Shown: positions 38,248 through 48,200 of the stretch, in pieces
Numbering within the stretch: position 1 is the stretch's first letter
How the letters are laid out: each line of letters opens with the position of its first letter
From: Chamaea fasciata
Taxonomy: Eukaryota > Chordata > Aves > Passeriformes > Sylviidae
Direction: 5' to 3'
Assembly: GCA_029207755.1 (NCBI GenBank)
Contig: JARCOQ010000001.1
Coordinates: forward strand, 90,445,637-90,509,636
Length of the DNA stretch: 64,000 nt
The notes under the pieces: generated by a model
Databases searched by the model: none
What the model was told of the DNA's origin: nothing
What the model saw: the letters and a program-made list of their open reading frames with translations, nothing else
Program-made: the position numbers and the translations under genes

Positions 38248-38610
38248 CCGCAGCATCCTCAGCCCCTGCGAGTACCCTGCTCCTGTGAGCGCCGTGGCCG
38301 TGAGCGAGGCTGTCCCCAGGCAGGGTCCGGGTCCGGGCCGCAGCTGCTCCGCTCGGCGCAGCCCTGACTCACAGCCAGCCCTCCCCCTGCGTGCTGCTGC
38401 GATGACTCCCTGCCGGAGCGTGAGGACACTTCCCAGCTCATCGGCAAATTCCTCCGCAGCCCCACGCTGCCTTCGACAGCCTCGAAGGAGGATGAGCTTT
38501 AGGTCGCTGCCTTCCTCCCCCTCCTGCAGTCACGCATTCCCACCGAGCAGCTTACGGGTGTCCCCAAGCAGTGCTGCTGGTGGGAAGGATCTGTCACTGA
38601 AGCCAGGCGT
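38248..38610. promoter_or_regulatory. CpG-island-like segment, candidate promoter
   Basis: I count about 26 CpG in about 360 bp, with GC visibly above 60%, against near absence of CpG in the surrounding DNA. By rough hand estimate the observed/expected ratio is about 0.7, within the usual definition of a CpG island. The densest part, 38285-38345, includes repeated GGTCCG and GGCCG words. A 191-codon plus-strand frame (38285-38860) spans it but is Ser/Pro/Arg-rich as GC-rich DNA tends to be, with no domain. The island could be an orphan promoter, an alternative first exon or a methylation-free enhancer. Direction is unknown. Confidence 0.5.
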
Positions 38611-41017
38611 AACTATCCATCAAGAAATTAATCAGAACGGGTCTGAAGAAGTGAGCAGGGAAATAAACAAACATATGGGCTACCTGACAACACAATGTTT
38701 GGAGAAGCTTTACTCAGGGAGAAAGGATAAAATCTCCCACGCTCTCCAGGGCTGTCTAGAGACATTTACAATTATATCCAAATCGAGTTTAGGCAACAGA
38801 TTTAAGTCTGAGTTGAATTGCCTGGACTTGGATCTGAAGATGCCAAGTCCTGTGAACTAACCTCTGCCCAAAGTGATGAGAACTGCACAAGAACAACCTC
38901 TCTCACAGCGCTTCTGCCATCTGGACTGGTGCCAGGTCCCAGGGCGTGGAGACACAGCCTGCTCCCAGGATGGGCCATGCTGGTGGGATTTCAGCTGCAT
39001 CTCAATGGGAAGTGGAAAACAGATTTTTCTAAACATTGGCTGTAAACCAGAGCTAAAGCCACTGCGGCAGTCAGGCCCTTGGGTATCAAGCTGATTTTAT
39101 TCGAAAGCTTGGAAGTTTTTGTTCTGATATTTTGGCTTTAGCATGCCTGAAATGCTCAGAGGAAGCACTGGGAATGCTGTGAATCTCACCACCCATACTG
39201 TTAACCTCCTACAGCCAACATAGCCTCAGTCATTCTTTTGAATGGGCTCCCTGGTAGGATTGCTGCAGCTGGAAGAGAAAGATAAGAAGCAATGGGCAGT
39301 CAGTGGAAAGAAGTAGGGTCTCACGAGGGTATTCCCACAGTGGATTGATAAGAAGGGTGATAGATAAATGCCACCTGAACTTTGGGTTTGAGATGTAGAG
39401 CAGATAAGTGAACCACAATGACTCAAAGGCTATAAATCTTCTGTTCCAGACAAAATTAATCCAAGGCTGTCACAGGAGGCTAGAGAGGAAATTTGGAAAC
39501 CCCTTTAGAGTGAATGTCTGCCAAACTTGGAAACACATACATTGTGCTATGACCTGTCAGTCTGCATGAGCCATGCTGCTGGGGTGCAAGCCAGATCCTT
39601 TGGCTTTCTGTCCCTCACAGTGCAGACAGTGCTGCTAAGAAAGGATAATACAGGAACTCACAGAAAAACTTTGTCTATCCAGGCATGCATCTGCTTTCAA
39701 ACAAGCTTAAGTGCAAGTGGGCAAGAGAGAAAATACACAGCAGTAAGGTAAGACTTAATGGGCTGCCAGCTGGTTTAATCAAACCCTCTCTCAGGTGTGC
39801 CCACACTGAGAAATGAGCACTTGCTTTCACAAGACTAAGGCTGACCTGCGCTAGCAAACTACCATGCTGTTTCTGTGAGCGTGTTACAGCCTCCCAGCTT
39901 GCTGACCATCTGGTGGTCTCTCCTGCTAGGACTACACAGGTCTTTGAGTCCTGTTCTTATCAAGGCAGCTGAATGGTTTGATGCCACTCTCATGGCATGC
40001 AGTGCTTGGTGGCCCTATGGGTTTGGCAGGTCCCTGCGGTGAGACCCACTGGGTCTTTAGGAGACTGTGAGTGGGTGTCTGCAGACTGCAACCAGCCCCC
40101 CTCCACCTCCTCTGACCTCTCTGTCTACCCAGCTGCACGCACCCCTGTGGGCTGGGAGGTGGCTCAGGGCAGGAAGGTTATCTTTGCTGCTATCGGGGCT
40201 AGAGGCTTTGTTTATTTTTAGATTACTCTGTAAAGTCTGGACAGAGAGATGAAAAGAGCCAGCATAAAGAGGTCTGTGAATGCCAGACTGTCTTGCTTGT
40301 GCTCTGGCTCTGAAAACACAGGGAAAATGTGAAAGGATGGGCTTTATCTAGCCAGATTGATTGAAGATGGCACTGCCCACGTTTTGAGTGGCAGATGTAG
40401 TACGGGGGTGGGCTCTGATTCATTTTGGTGCAAAGGCAGCAAGGCTCTGCCAAATCCTCTGCTTGAGCCAAGCTGGTGGATGTTGAGGTGAAAAGGACAG
40501 ACCCACCAGCACAGCCTACTGCTCCAATAGCTCCTCTTAGAGAGCAACAATTTCCACCTGGGAAATGCTGATAGCACCTTGTGGGAAGTTCAGATCATCC
40601 TGAAGTGCCCTTTGATGGGGGTGAGCTGTGAAATGCAGGTGGGCCTGAGCTGCAGCCTATTTAATGAACAGGGAAAACCCTTTTCCATCATCCTGCGTTA
40701 CACATTACAGAGAATATTTTAAAAGTGGACAGTTCATTGTCATTCAAAGGCCAAATATAAAAGCGATCTGGAAAGATGGTTACTGTCTGCCCGGCTCTGG
40801 CATTTCAGAGCTTACCGGGGTTGACAAGAGGGAGCCTGGTAGCTCTGAGCCCTTTCCGTCCTGCCCGTCAGCAGAAAACAGCACGACCCAGGGAGGTGAG
40901 AAAAGCCACTCTCCCTGCCATGCCCCCAGGTGTGGCGACAGCAGCTCTCTTGCTGATTGTCAGTGAGTTTACTGACTGCTAATGAAGTGGAGGGAGAAGT
41001 GACTTTCAGCGATGTCC
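38611..41017. other. Unique non-coding DNA
   Basis: No gene is supported. Frames up to 100 codons occur on both strands without recognisable motifs. Confidence 0.5.
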
Positions 41018-41035
41018 AAAAAAAAAAAAAAAAAA
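41018..41035. repeat. Poly-A tract of 18
   Basis: Eighteen consecutive A, about 65 bp before the poly-C run. No retrocopy body is recognised upstream. Confidence 0.9.
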
Positions 41036-41087
41036 GTGTGAAAACCACTGGCTATTTTTGGAGAATTCTGCCCTGCTTTCTCCCTTC

Positions 41088-41121
41088 CTAACCCTAACCT
41101 CCCCCCCCCCCCCCCCCCCCC
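41088..41121. repeat. Telomere-like CCCTAA units joined to C21
   Basis: CCTAACCCTAACC, about two units of the C-rich vertebrate telomere repeat, is followed after CT by 21 uninterrupted C (41101-41121), then CGCG. The G-rich complement could form a G-quadruplex and the C-rich strand an i-motif. Two units are too few to prove a telomeric origin. The run length is likely variable and prone to sequencing error. Confidence 0.85.
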
Positions 41122-41441
41122 GCGATTTAAGCATCATCCTGGGTGAGGTGGGGGATTTTTATCACCATATATGGCTGTTGTTGGGATTTTTGCAGCAGTG
41201 AAGTTAATGAAGATGGATATCAGCAACAAACTGTCAAGGCCTGAGCTGGAGAGATTTTTCACTCAGTGAAATAGACCAGGGCAAATAAATAATCCAAGAA
41301 GTGGTAGAGCTTGTAAATATTGACATGTACAAGCAAGGAAAGAAAAGTTAGGCAAAATAAAAAATGGGTTGGGAATTGCTCTTTTTCAGGTTATTGCTTG
41401 AAAAAAAAAATCTACTTTTACCTAGCCTACTGTCTGGAAGA

Positions 41442-41446
41442 GTTAA
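41442..41446. repeat. Left target-site duplication GTTAA
   Basis: GTTAA directly precedes the TGT that starts the LTR and is repeated exactly after its terminal ACA at 42108-42112. Five base pairs is typical of many avian ERV integrations. Confidence 0.8.
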
Positions 41447-41900
41447 TGTGGTGAAAGTTTTAAGATTAACTTGTGTTCTTTTTTATAATGCACTTTATAA
41501 CCCTGTGTAGTAGATATTTGAGAATTAGTTTGCGTTTTACTGTATAACATCACATTCTTAAGCCTAAGGAATGTGGGGTTCCTGGAAGACATTCCTCTGC
41601 CGAGAAGCAGAAAATCACCCATCTTCGAAAGAAAGCAGGTTGCCACCCATGGGTGATGGAGCTGACCACCGCCATCAGTGATAGTCGGCCGAGCGCTCAG
41701 CACCCCATATCCATCATCCCAATCTCATCAAGGACATACATCTCAATACCTGGTTCCAGTAAACCCAGGCATAAGCTTATGTCTCCCTGGAAAGACTATT
41801 CACCAAACCTGCAACCAGAAAAGAAACCAGACGAATATGAATCAAGGACCACATACACAAAGAACCGATGAAGTAATTGGTTACACAAGCCCAAAAACTG

Positions 41901-41908
41901 TATAAAAA
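41901..41908 (+). promoter_or_regulatory. LTR TATA box
   Basis: TATAAAAA sits within the LTR, about 155 bp upstream of its AATAAA, as expected for the U3 promoter. It is likely silent or weak today; activity cannot be judged from sequence. Confidence 0.7.
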
Positions 41909-42054
41909 CAGGCCCTGCACACTCCGAATTTGTGAACCAGAGGGGATTCTGTGCCATAGGGGGCCGGATCTGCGGTTCACCCAGTGCCGATTCCCAGGAT
42001 CGGAACTGTTCTTTGGTTGTGGTTTTATCGGGGTTTTTCTATTTGTAAATTCTT

Positions 42055-42060
42055 AATAAA
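42055..42060 (+). terminator. LTR polyadenylation signal
   Basis: AATAAA lies 47 bp before the LTR 3' end and is followed by a T-rich stretch. It could end transcripts entering from upstream on the plus strand. Confidence 0.7.
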
Positions 42061-42107
42061 TTTTTTATAATATTTTATTTTATGGATTTGGCTAATCATT
42101 TATAACA

Positions 42108-42112
42108 GTTAA
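42108..42112. repeat. Right target-site duplication GTTAA
   Basis: An exact copy of the GTTAA before the LTR, marking the right integration boundary. Confidence 0.8.
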
Positions 42113-44212
42113 TATTTTTCAGTTAGAAGGTTTTAAGTGTTTGAAAGGGTGTGTTGCTGTTTCTCCAAGACAGAATCTCAGTTTGAGGGTCAGTCTTCCT
42201 TCCCAGCCTTTGGGACCACAGGGAGGACTAGTTCTTCATCCATGTGGTATCATACCCATGACAGAGAAGACTAAGGAAAGAAGAAAGAAATGCAAGGTGA
42301 GAAACAGAAGAGATCAGAGAGAAACTGCTCTTTTCTCTGGTTTCCCACCAGAAAAGGGATCTTTTTAAGACCTCCACAAGAATACCTTTTAACCTCAGCT
42401 GGGGTCCAGGCCTATTGCCCAGTAACTTTGCCAGTGAATTCAGGGAAATTACACAGGGAGATGCAGAGTTGCACAGGTCCCACTGGCTGTTGTTCCCTCT
42501 CCCATAGAGAGGAGAGTTTTGACTCCCTGGGGTTTGCCATGGTGACACATGGTTGTCACACACCAGCTAACTAGCTGAAAACATCTTTAAAACACCTCCT
42601 GCTTTGTTTTGTTTTCCTCTGCCTTCTTAAAAGCTCTAAGAAGCTACTAGATTCATCATGTGTAGTTAACCCATTCATGGTTGACTAGTTGTTTAACTGG
42701 TTTGTTGCTCAAGTCCTCCTTTCTTTAAGCCAGTTTGTCTTCATCTTTATGACTGAAGGAGAGTTTGCGTTGCTGCCCTGCCTGTACACCCTCTGGAAAG
42801 GCTCCAGACCTTTGAATGTTGCAACCACAAGAAGAGCAAGCCAGTGGTGTAACCTTAAAGAGAAGCATTTTTTGCAGTCAAGGTGGGAAAGCTTTTGTTC
42901 CACCGTGGCGCAACATGACTGTGCCAGTGAGCGTAAATAGCAGTGGTGCAGTAGCCAGCACTGTTTCAGCCTCTCGTTATACCTTAGTGGACAAGCTGCT
43001 GTAATTATGGTAGGTAGAACTGAGGTTATTGGGGATGGTGTTCTTACAAGGCAGGCATAAAATTCTAAATAAAAAGAAGTGTTTCCAGATACTCAGTGAA
43101 ATTAATGGAAGGAAAAGAATAGTGGTCTTTAATTATTTCAAACCCAGACTATTAAGGCAGATGTACATCATCAGTCTTCTAAGAATGTCCTGGGGACATA
43201 GCCAAGACAGTATTTTTTTTCCTCCTATCATAGCTGATTTAATATCTGCACTAGTGCACACGCAAGAAGATGATATGAAACTTGTGCTTTTCAGTTCAAG
43301 TCCCTGTAAATGACTCCCCCTTGGAGATTGTTAGAAATGGAATGGGGTTGTTGTACACATGGGAATCAGTACTTCAATGCATGTGCCAGGAAGGCAAAGG
43401 TGGGCTGACCCTGTCTGTGTTAAGTCAGGGAAACTATGGGGTTGAGCTGAGCAGCTAGTGGAAATAAAAAGAAAAACTAATTCCGAGCAGGCCCCAGTGA
43501 GCATGTTTTTATCCAAAAAGCAATCAGAGAGAGGAATATGACCTACCAGATGGAATTGCTGAGGCAGAGGTGAAAGTTAAAAACAACAATAACGAAACCC
43601 GATCAAGTATAATTTTGACAGAATGAAGACATTAGACAGAAAAGGCCCCAGCAGGAGAGTTTGGCTCATCCTGAGCCCAATATTTCATTTGTTTTCAGAA
43701 GACCCCTGGAGTAAGTCATGTCATAGCACCACAAGATGTTGAGGCTGAACCAGGCTGAAAGCTGCAGTGCCTGCAGCCCTGTGGTGGGGCTGAGGCTTGC
43801 TGGCAGCAGCCTTCCTGGGCTGGTGGGCCAGGTAGTGGTAAGGGCTGCTGTGCCTCTCCTGCTTGCCAAGGCCTCCGAAAAGAGGGACTGGGGGTGCTGG
43901 GATCTGAGTCCCATTCTCGTTTTCCCTCTTACAGTATTCCACAGCATTCCCCCTATTACCTATTTGGAAATTCTGTGGAGAAACACCAGATACGGACTTA
44001 ACTCTCAACCCTCCTTTTGCTGTAAAAGGGATTTTGTGTGCTAAATGAAATTTAGCCCCTCTTTATGACTCTTGATGCTGCCCAACAGATATGAAAGCAT
44101 TAATGTAAAAGAGAATCAGACCCTCTCTGCTTATAAATTTTGGTCTGTCTTTTAGAGCCATTAATGGCTGACAAATTCACTAGATAAACTAGAAAAACAA
44201 ATTGGAGCTCCT
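42113..44212. other. Unique non-coding DNA
   Basis: No gene is supported. Frames up to 111 codons occur on both strands without recognisable motifs. Confidence 0.5.
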
Positions 44213-44791
44213 GTGAGAGAAAGTGTGATGGAAATAGAGGAGCATGCTTTTAAAATCTGCAGAATGTTTGGTTTGCTGTTGCTGTTTTGCACTGTGTGGC
44301 TGGCTTTGGGTGCCCCGGATGGACTGCAGGAGCACAGAGGGGGGATGGAAGAAGTGTTGGCTATGCTGGAGGAGGTGGCAGGAAGTGGAAGGGTGAAGCC
44401 ACAGCAACGTGCAGAGTTCTGTCAACTCCGTAATAACGGGGTTGTCTGCTTGATCTTGGCTGGATACCAAGTCAAGGTTTTATGGTGTGAGTTCATCTGC
44501 TGGCTTTTCCCTGTACATGATGTAATGCTCTCTGTGAGTGTGATATTTATTACACCCAGCTCCATAGTGGGTACGTGCAGTCAGAGCCAGCCTCAGAGAG
44601 TTTGGAAACAGCTTCTCGATCTTTTTTTTGCATCCTTTCGGCTGACCTATGACATAATCGGTGTCCTGGCTCCCTCCTTGAGCTGCCCGCTTGCCTCCTT
44701 GCCCCCTCCCTCCTCCTGCCCGTCCCAACGGTTTGTCAAACTGTCTCGCCTTTATCTCCTCTCGCAGGCTTCTAGACAAGTCACAGGATGA
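44213..44791 (+). other. 192-codon open frame, coding status doubtful
   Basis: This frame is stop-free for 192 codons. Residues 18-36 read as a plausible secretory signal: Met, a run of Leu/Phe/Val/Trp, then Ala-Leu-Gly-Ala. Met18 (44264) has A at -3. Beyond about residue 75 the translation becomes hydrophobic and then Ser/Pro-rich, with no domain I recognise. No homologue comes to mind, and frames of this length are expected by chance in a 64-kb GC-variable window. It lies just upstream of a CpG cluster. Treat as a hypothesis, not a gene. Confidence 0.12.
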
Positions 44792-44865
44792 TTTATGCCC
44801 TTATAACTTCTGCTTTTAAAGGCTGGGCTAGTAAAAGCAGCCTTTGCAAAAACAACTTTTGCGGG

Positions 44866-45140
44866 AGGTGTGGGGAAACCCACCCATCATCGCACTCAGC
44901 CGGCGAAAGCACCATCTCAGCAGAGACGCCGGGAGAGCAGCGCCAAGGGCCGCCTCCCTCCCCATCCTCCTCTGGCGCCCGAAGGGACGTGGTGCTGGGA
45001 GGATGGGTGGGAGGAAAGCCTGGGCTGGCGAGTCCCAGCAGGTGAAGGAGTACAGGGTGTGCGTCACCCATTTCCCTTTCTCTCTGTCCCGATATGCCCT
45101 GCTCAGCATCCTGCAGAGCTGGAACCTGGTGAGCACCTCG
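44866..45140. promoter_or_regulatory. CpG cluster, weak candidate promoter
   Basis: About 15 CpG in 275 bp, with dense groups around 44888-44960 and 44980-45005. The estimated CpG ratio is borderline for an island. A pyrimidine stretch ending in CAG just after 45100, followed by CTGGTGAGC near 45125-45133, looks like a splice acceptor and donor around a tiny exon. That may be coincidence. Confidence 0.3.
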
Positions 45141-45233
45141 GCAGCAGGTGGGGGGCCAGGGCTGTGTGTTTGGGATGTTGGTGGTAAGGTCTGTGCTTTG
45201 CTAAAGGAGGAAAATAGTTTATCATGATGATAC

Positions 45234-45258
45234 TGTTTTCAATGTTTGATTGAAAACA
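45234..45258. repeat. Perfect 10-bp inverted repeat (hairpin)
   Basis: TGTTTTCAAT and ATTGAAAACA are exact reverse complements separated by GTTTG. The stem is too short for a microRNA precursor, and no T-run follows that would suggest a pol III terminator. Confidence 0.8.
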
Positions 45259-48200
45259 TTGCCTCAGTGCTGGGGTTGCAAGGAGGCCAGGGATGAGGCA
45301 GGCAACTGGACCTGTGATTCCAGTGCACTGACCACAGCACTGGGCATGCCACAGCTGCAAACACACATCTCCCTGCCCTTCATTAACTTCTGGCCTTGAG
45401 GTTTACCCCAAAGCCCCCAAAGGCACTGCAGCTGCACCAGGGAGGCAGGCAGCAACCTGCCCCTATGCAGCAGAGCCAGCAGTGCAGTGGGGCTGCACCT
45501 GGGGACATCTGTGCTGGCATTACAGACCTGCCCAGTTAAATGCTGCTGGAAGTTCAGCCTAATGGCCATCCAGCCTGGAAGTTCAGATGTGGGCACAGCT
45601 GTGGGCACAGACTCCGTTTTTGTGTTTTAAGCACCAAGGAGGTAAACCCTTAAATCAACTCCTACTTCAAAGCTCTCCCACTGTAATTATAGGACCAGAA
45701 GGATGAGGTGGGCACTGGCAAACATACATAGGAAGCATAGGAATATTTTTGCAAGATCTAGCATATTTAAATTCTTCTTACAAGGTGAGTTTATAATTTT
45801 ATTTTTGTTTTGCAACTAGGAAAGGGAAGATTTTCCTCTGACTGCTGTATTAACTTGGGTCTGAAACCATTATGCCTTCCTGAACTAAAGCAAGTAGGCC
45901 GTGCTGCAGCTAAGATCAGCACACTAGGTTTCCTGGGGTGGAAGAATCATGACCAAATAAAAATCAGGTGTTGAAATGAAACCTGAATCCTTACCTTAAC
46001 TGAAACTTTCACAAATAATCAATGAACACAGAGCAGAGAACAATTCAGATTTTTATAAAGATTTTTTTGCAGTTATTTCTTGTGTGGTGTATTTGATTTC
46101 TCAGGATTTTTTTTTTTTTTTTTTTTTTTTACTCCTGAAAGACATAGTTGTACTTGCCTAAACTCCTAAACAACCTAGTTAGACCTGAGAAAATATTCAC
46201 AGCAAAATTTAAATTTAGTTCAAACTTGTTTGGCTTCAGGTTTCTTTACAGTCTCTAAGCTCAGCCCTGGTTCATTGGGAGGTTTGTGAAAGACCATGAA
46301 CTTTTAGAGGGAACATGGACTGATTTATGAGTCTGCCTGAAAATCCATGTGAAGTTTGCCTTTCACATGACCATGGTGCAAAAATATCTTCTTCCCCCCT
46401 CAACCCCTTCCTGCGGTACTGGATAAACACTGATGTGTTTTATCTCCTGTTTCTGCATTGAGTCTTCCCAGCACAAGCAACGTCTTGCTTGTTTCCTTAT
46501 AAATCACCAGTGGTACTAACAACAAAATATTCACAGCTTTGGGATTAGTACTTGTAACTTTGTTGCTGCTACCATGAGCCAGGCAGGATGAAAATTATGC
46601 CGATTTTGATTTATTTTAACTCAGTGGTAGAGCTGTTGAGTACATTTTGCTCTGGATTGTAATAGCTGAAGACAGACTGGGGCTGCACAAAGGCCTCTCA
46701 CCACCTTGTGATGCATGCAAGGCTGCAGGAGGGCATGTTGCTGTTGCATCTGGTTGCATGCTTGGGGAAGTGCCGTGGGATGGAAATGGCCAGCCATGCA
46801 GGGTGCTCACTGCAGTACTGCTCCATGGTCCTCTGCGAGGACGAATGTGGCACATCCAGTGAGGGGTTGAGGGGGGAAGGGCCACTGGTGGTGTGCTTTT
46901 CACGTTACTTTCACAGTCAATGTCTCCCACAGGGCTGGCTCTCTCTATATTCTCACCGCAGGAATAGTGCAATCTTTTGTTAGGAGTAAGGGATTCCACA
47001 GCCTTTCTTGTGTCCTAAACACATGCAAATGGTTGGATATTGACCTCATATCTGGATGTCTTGTTTCTCTGCTTCCAAACTGTGTGGAAGATTTTATCAG
47101 TCATCTGCAGGCACCAAGACCTACCCTGGGCTCAGGACAGTCCATCCTCTTTCAAGCAAAGGGAACCTTCTCTGTGCACACAAGCTGCTCACTGCAGCAA
47201 TTTTTGCAAATGCAGCCACTTCTCAGGTGGGAGAGCATCCTGCAGTGTCAGCCAGAGGGGCTAATCTTTAAAATGTTGTGGATGGCCCATGGAAAGTTCC
47301 CATCTGGCCCATGTTGTCAGAGAGGAAAGGGCAGGATGCTGCAAGTGAAGGGACAGCAGACTGCAGTGGCTTCAAGACCTCTTGAAAGGTGTTTGACATC
47401 GACAGTTCTTTGGAAAATTGTCTGGATACAGGAAAAGACCAGTCTATCCCAAACACACAGCTGAAATTCCCCCTCATCACAAGGACTGAATTCTCCTTAT
47501 CATAGGGAAAACACAGGATAAAGAAAAAGTTGTAGATTTTTGTTTTAACCACCACATGCCTCATTTAAAGGCTAAGTTGAATATTACTTCTCCAATTTGG
47601 AAATGCCTTCCATTTCATATTCCAAATTAATTTACAGTAAAACAAATTTGTCCATTTGTAATACTTTAGGGAAAACACTTGGAAATCTCCCAAGCATTTT
47701 GATTCAGCAGATATGACTTATCTCTTTCCCTTTTTCCCATCCTCAAGTTTTCGCTTGTTGATTTGGGGTTTTTTCCATTCCTTTATGAGGTGGGATAAAT
47801 ATTAAATATGACAGCAATTCCAATGGGACCAACAAAACGATTGTCACTCAGCTCTGCTCAATGGCTACTCCTCCAGCTCATATATCAGCCAGAAGGATCA
47901 CTGCAGGGTTGCCTGGCTCATTTCCCTCTGTGGTTTGTCTCTGCAGACGATGTGGGTTAACCTGGGAGTGGAGAAACTGGAGCTGATCCTGGGCCCCTCC
48001 TGCACTTCTGAAGAGCACAGATGTGTGAAGCTTATAGGCTAGCTCTCAGGTCATTTCCATTATTGGGGATCTTTCATTAGGCTGGTCTTACTCTTGATAT
48101 ATCGTATTTCTTCTGCTGGAGAGTTACTTACATTACTCCACTGTTTATCACTTTGTGGTTTTATTTTATATTATCCCTGGCCCACAATGACTTATCAGGC

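Larger units (their letters stand above)
41447..42107 (+). mobile_element. Solo LTR of an endogenous retrovirus
   Basis: The 661-bp element begins TGTGGTGAAAG and ends TTTATAACA, the TG...CA boundaries of retroviral LTRs, and is flanked by GTTAA on both sides. Inside, in the right order, are a U3-like region, a TATA box (41901), an R-like CpG-containing stretch (about 41950-42005) and an AATAAA signal (42055) near the 3' end, so transcription would run on the plus strand. Unique DNA follows the right-hand duplication directly, so no internal gag-pol-env region is present; recombination between two LTRs would explain this. The sequence resembles ERVL-like LTRs of songbirds as I recall them, but the family is not assigned. 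The intact duplication suggests a fairly recent insertion. No protein is encoded. Confidence 0.87.

Noticed and set aside
45234..45258. Perfect hairpin considered as a microRNA precursor
   Set aside because: The stem is only 10 bp and does not extend; microRNA precursors need about 25-30 paired bases.
46967..47464. 165-codon plus-strand frame
   Set aside because: There is no recognisable motif, and overlapping frames exist in all phases in this GC-richer patch.
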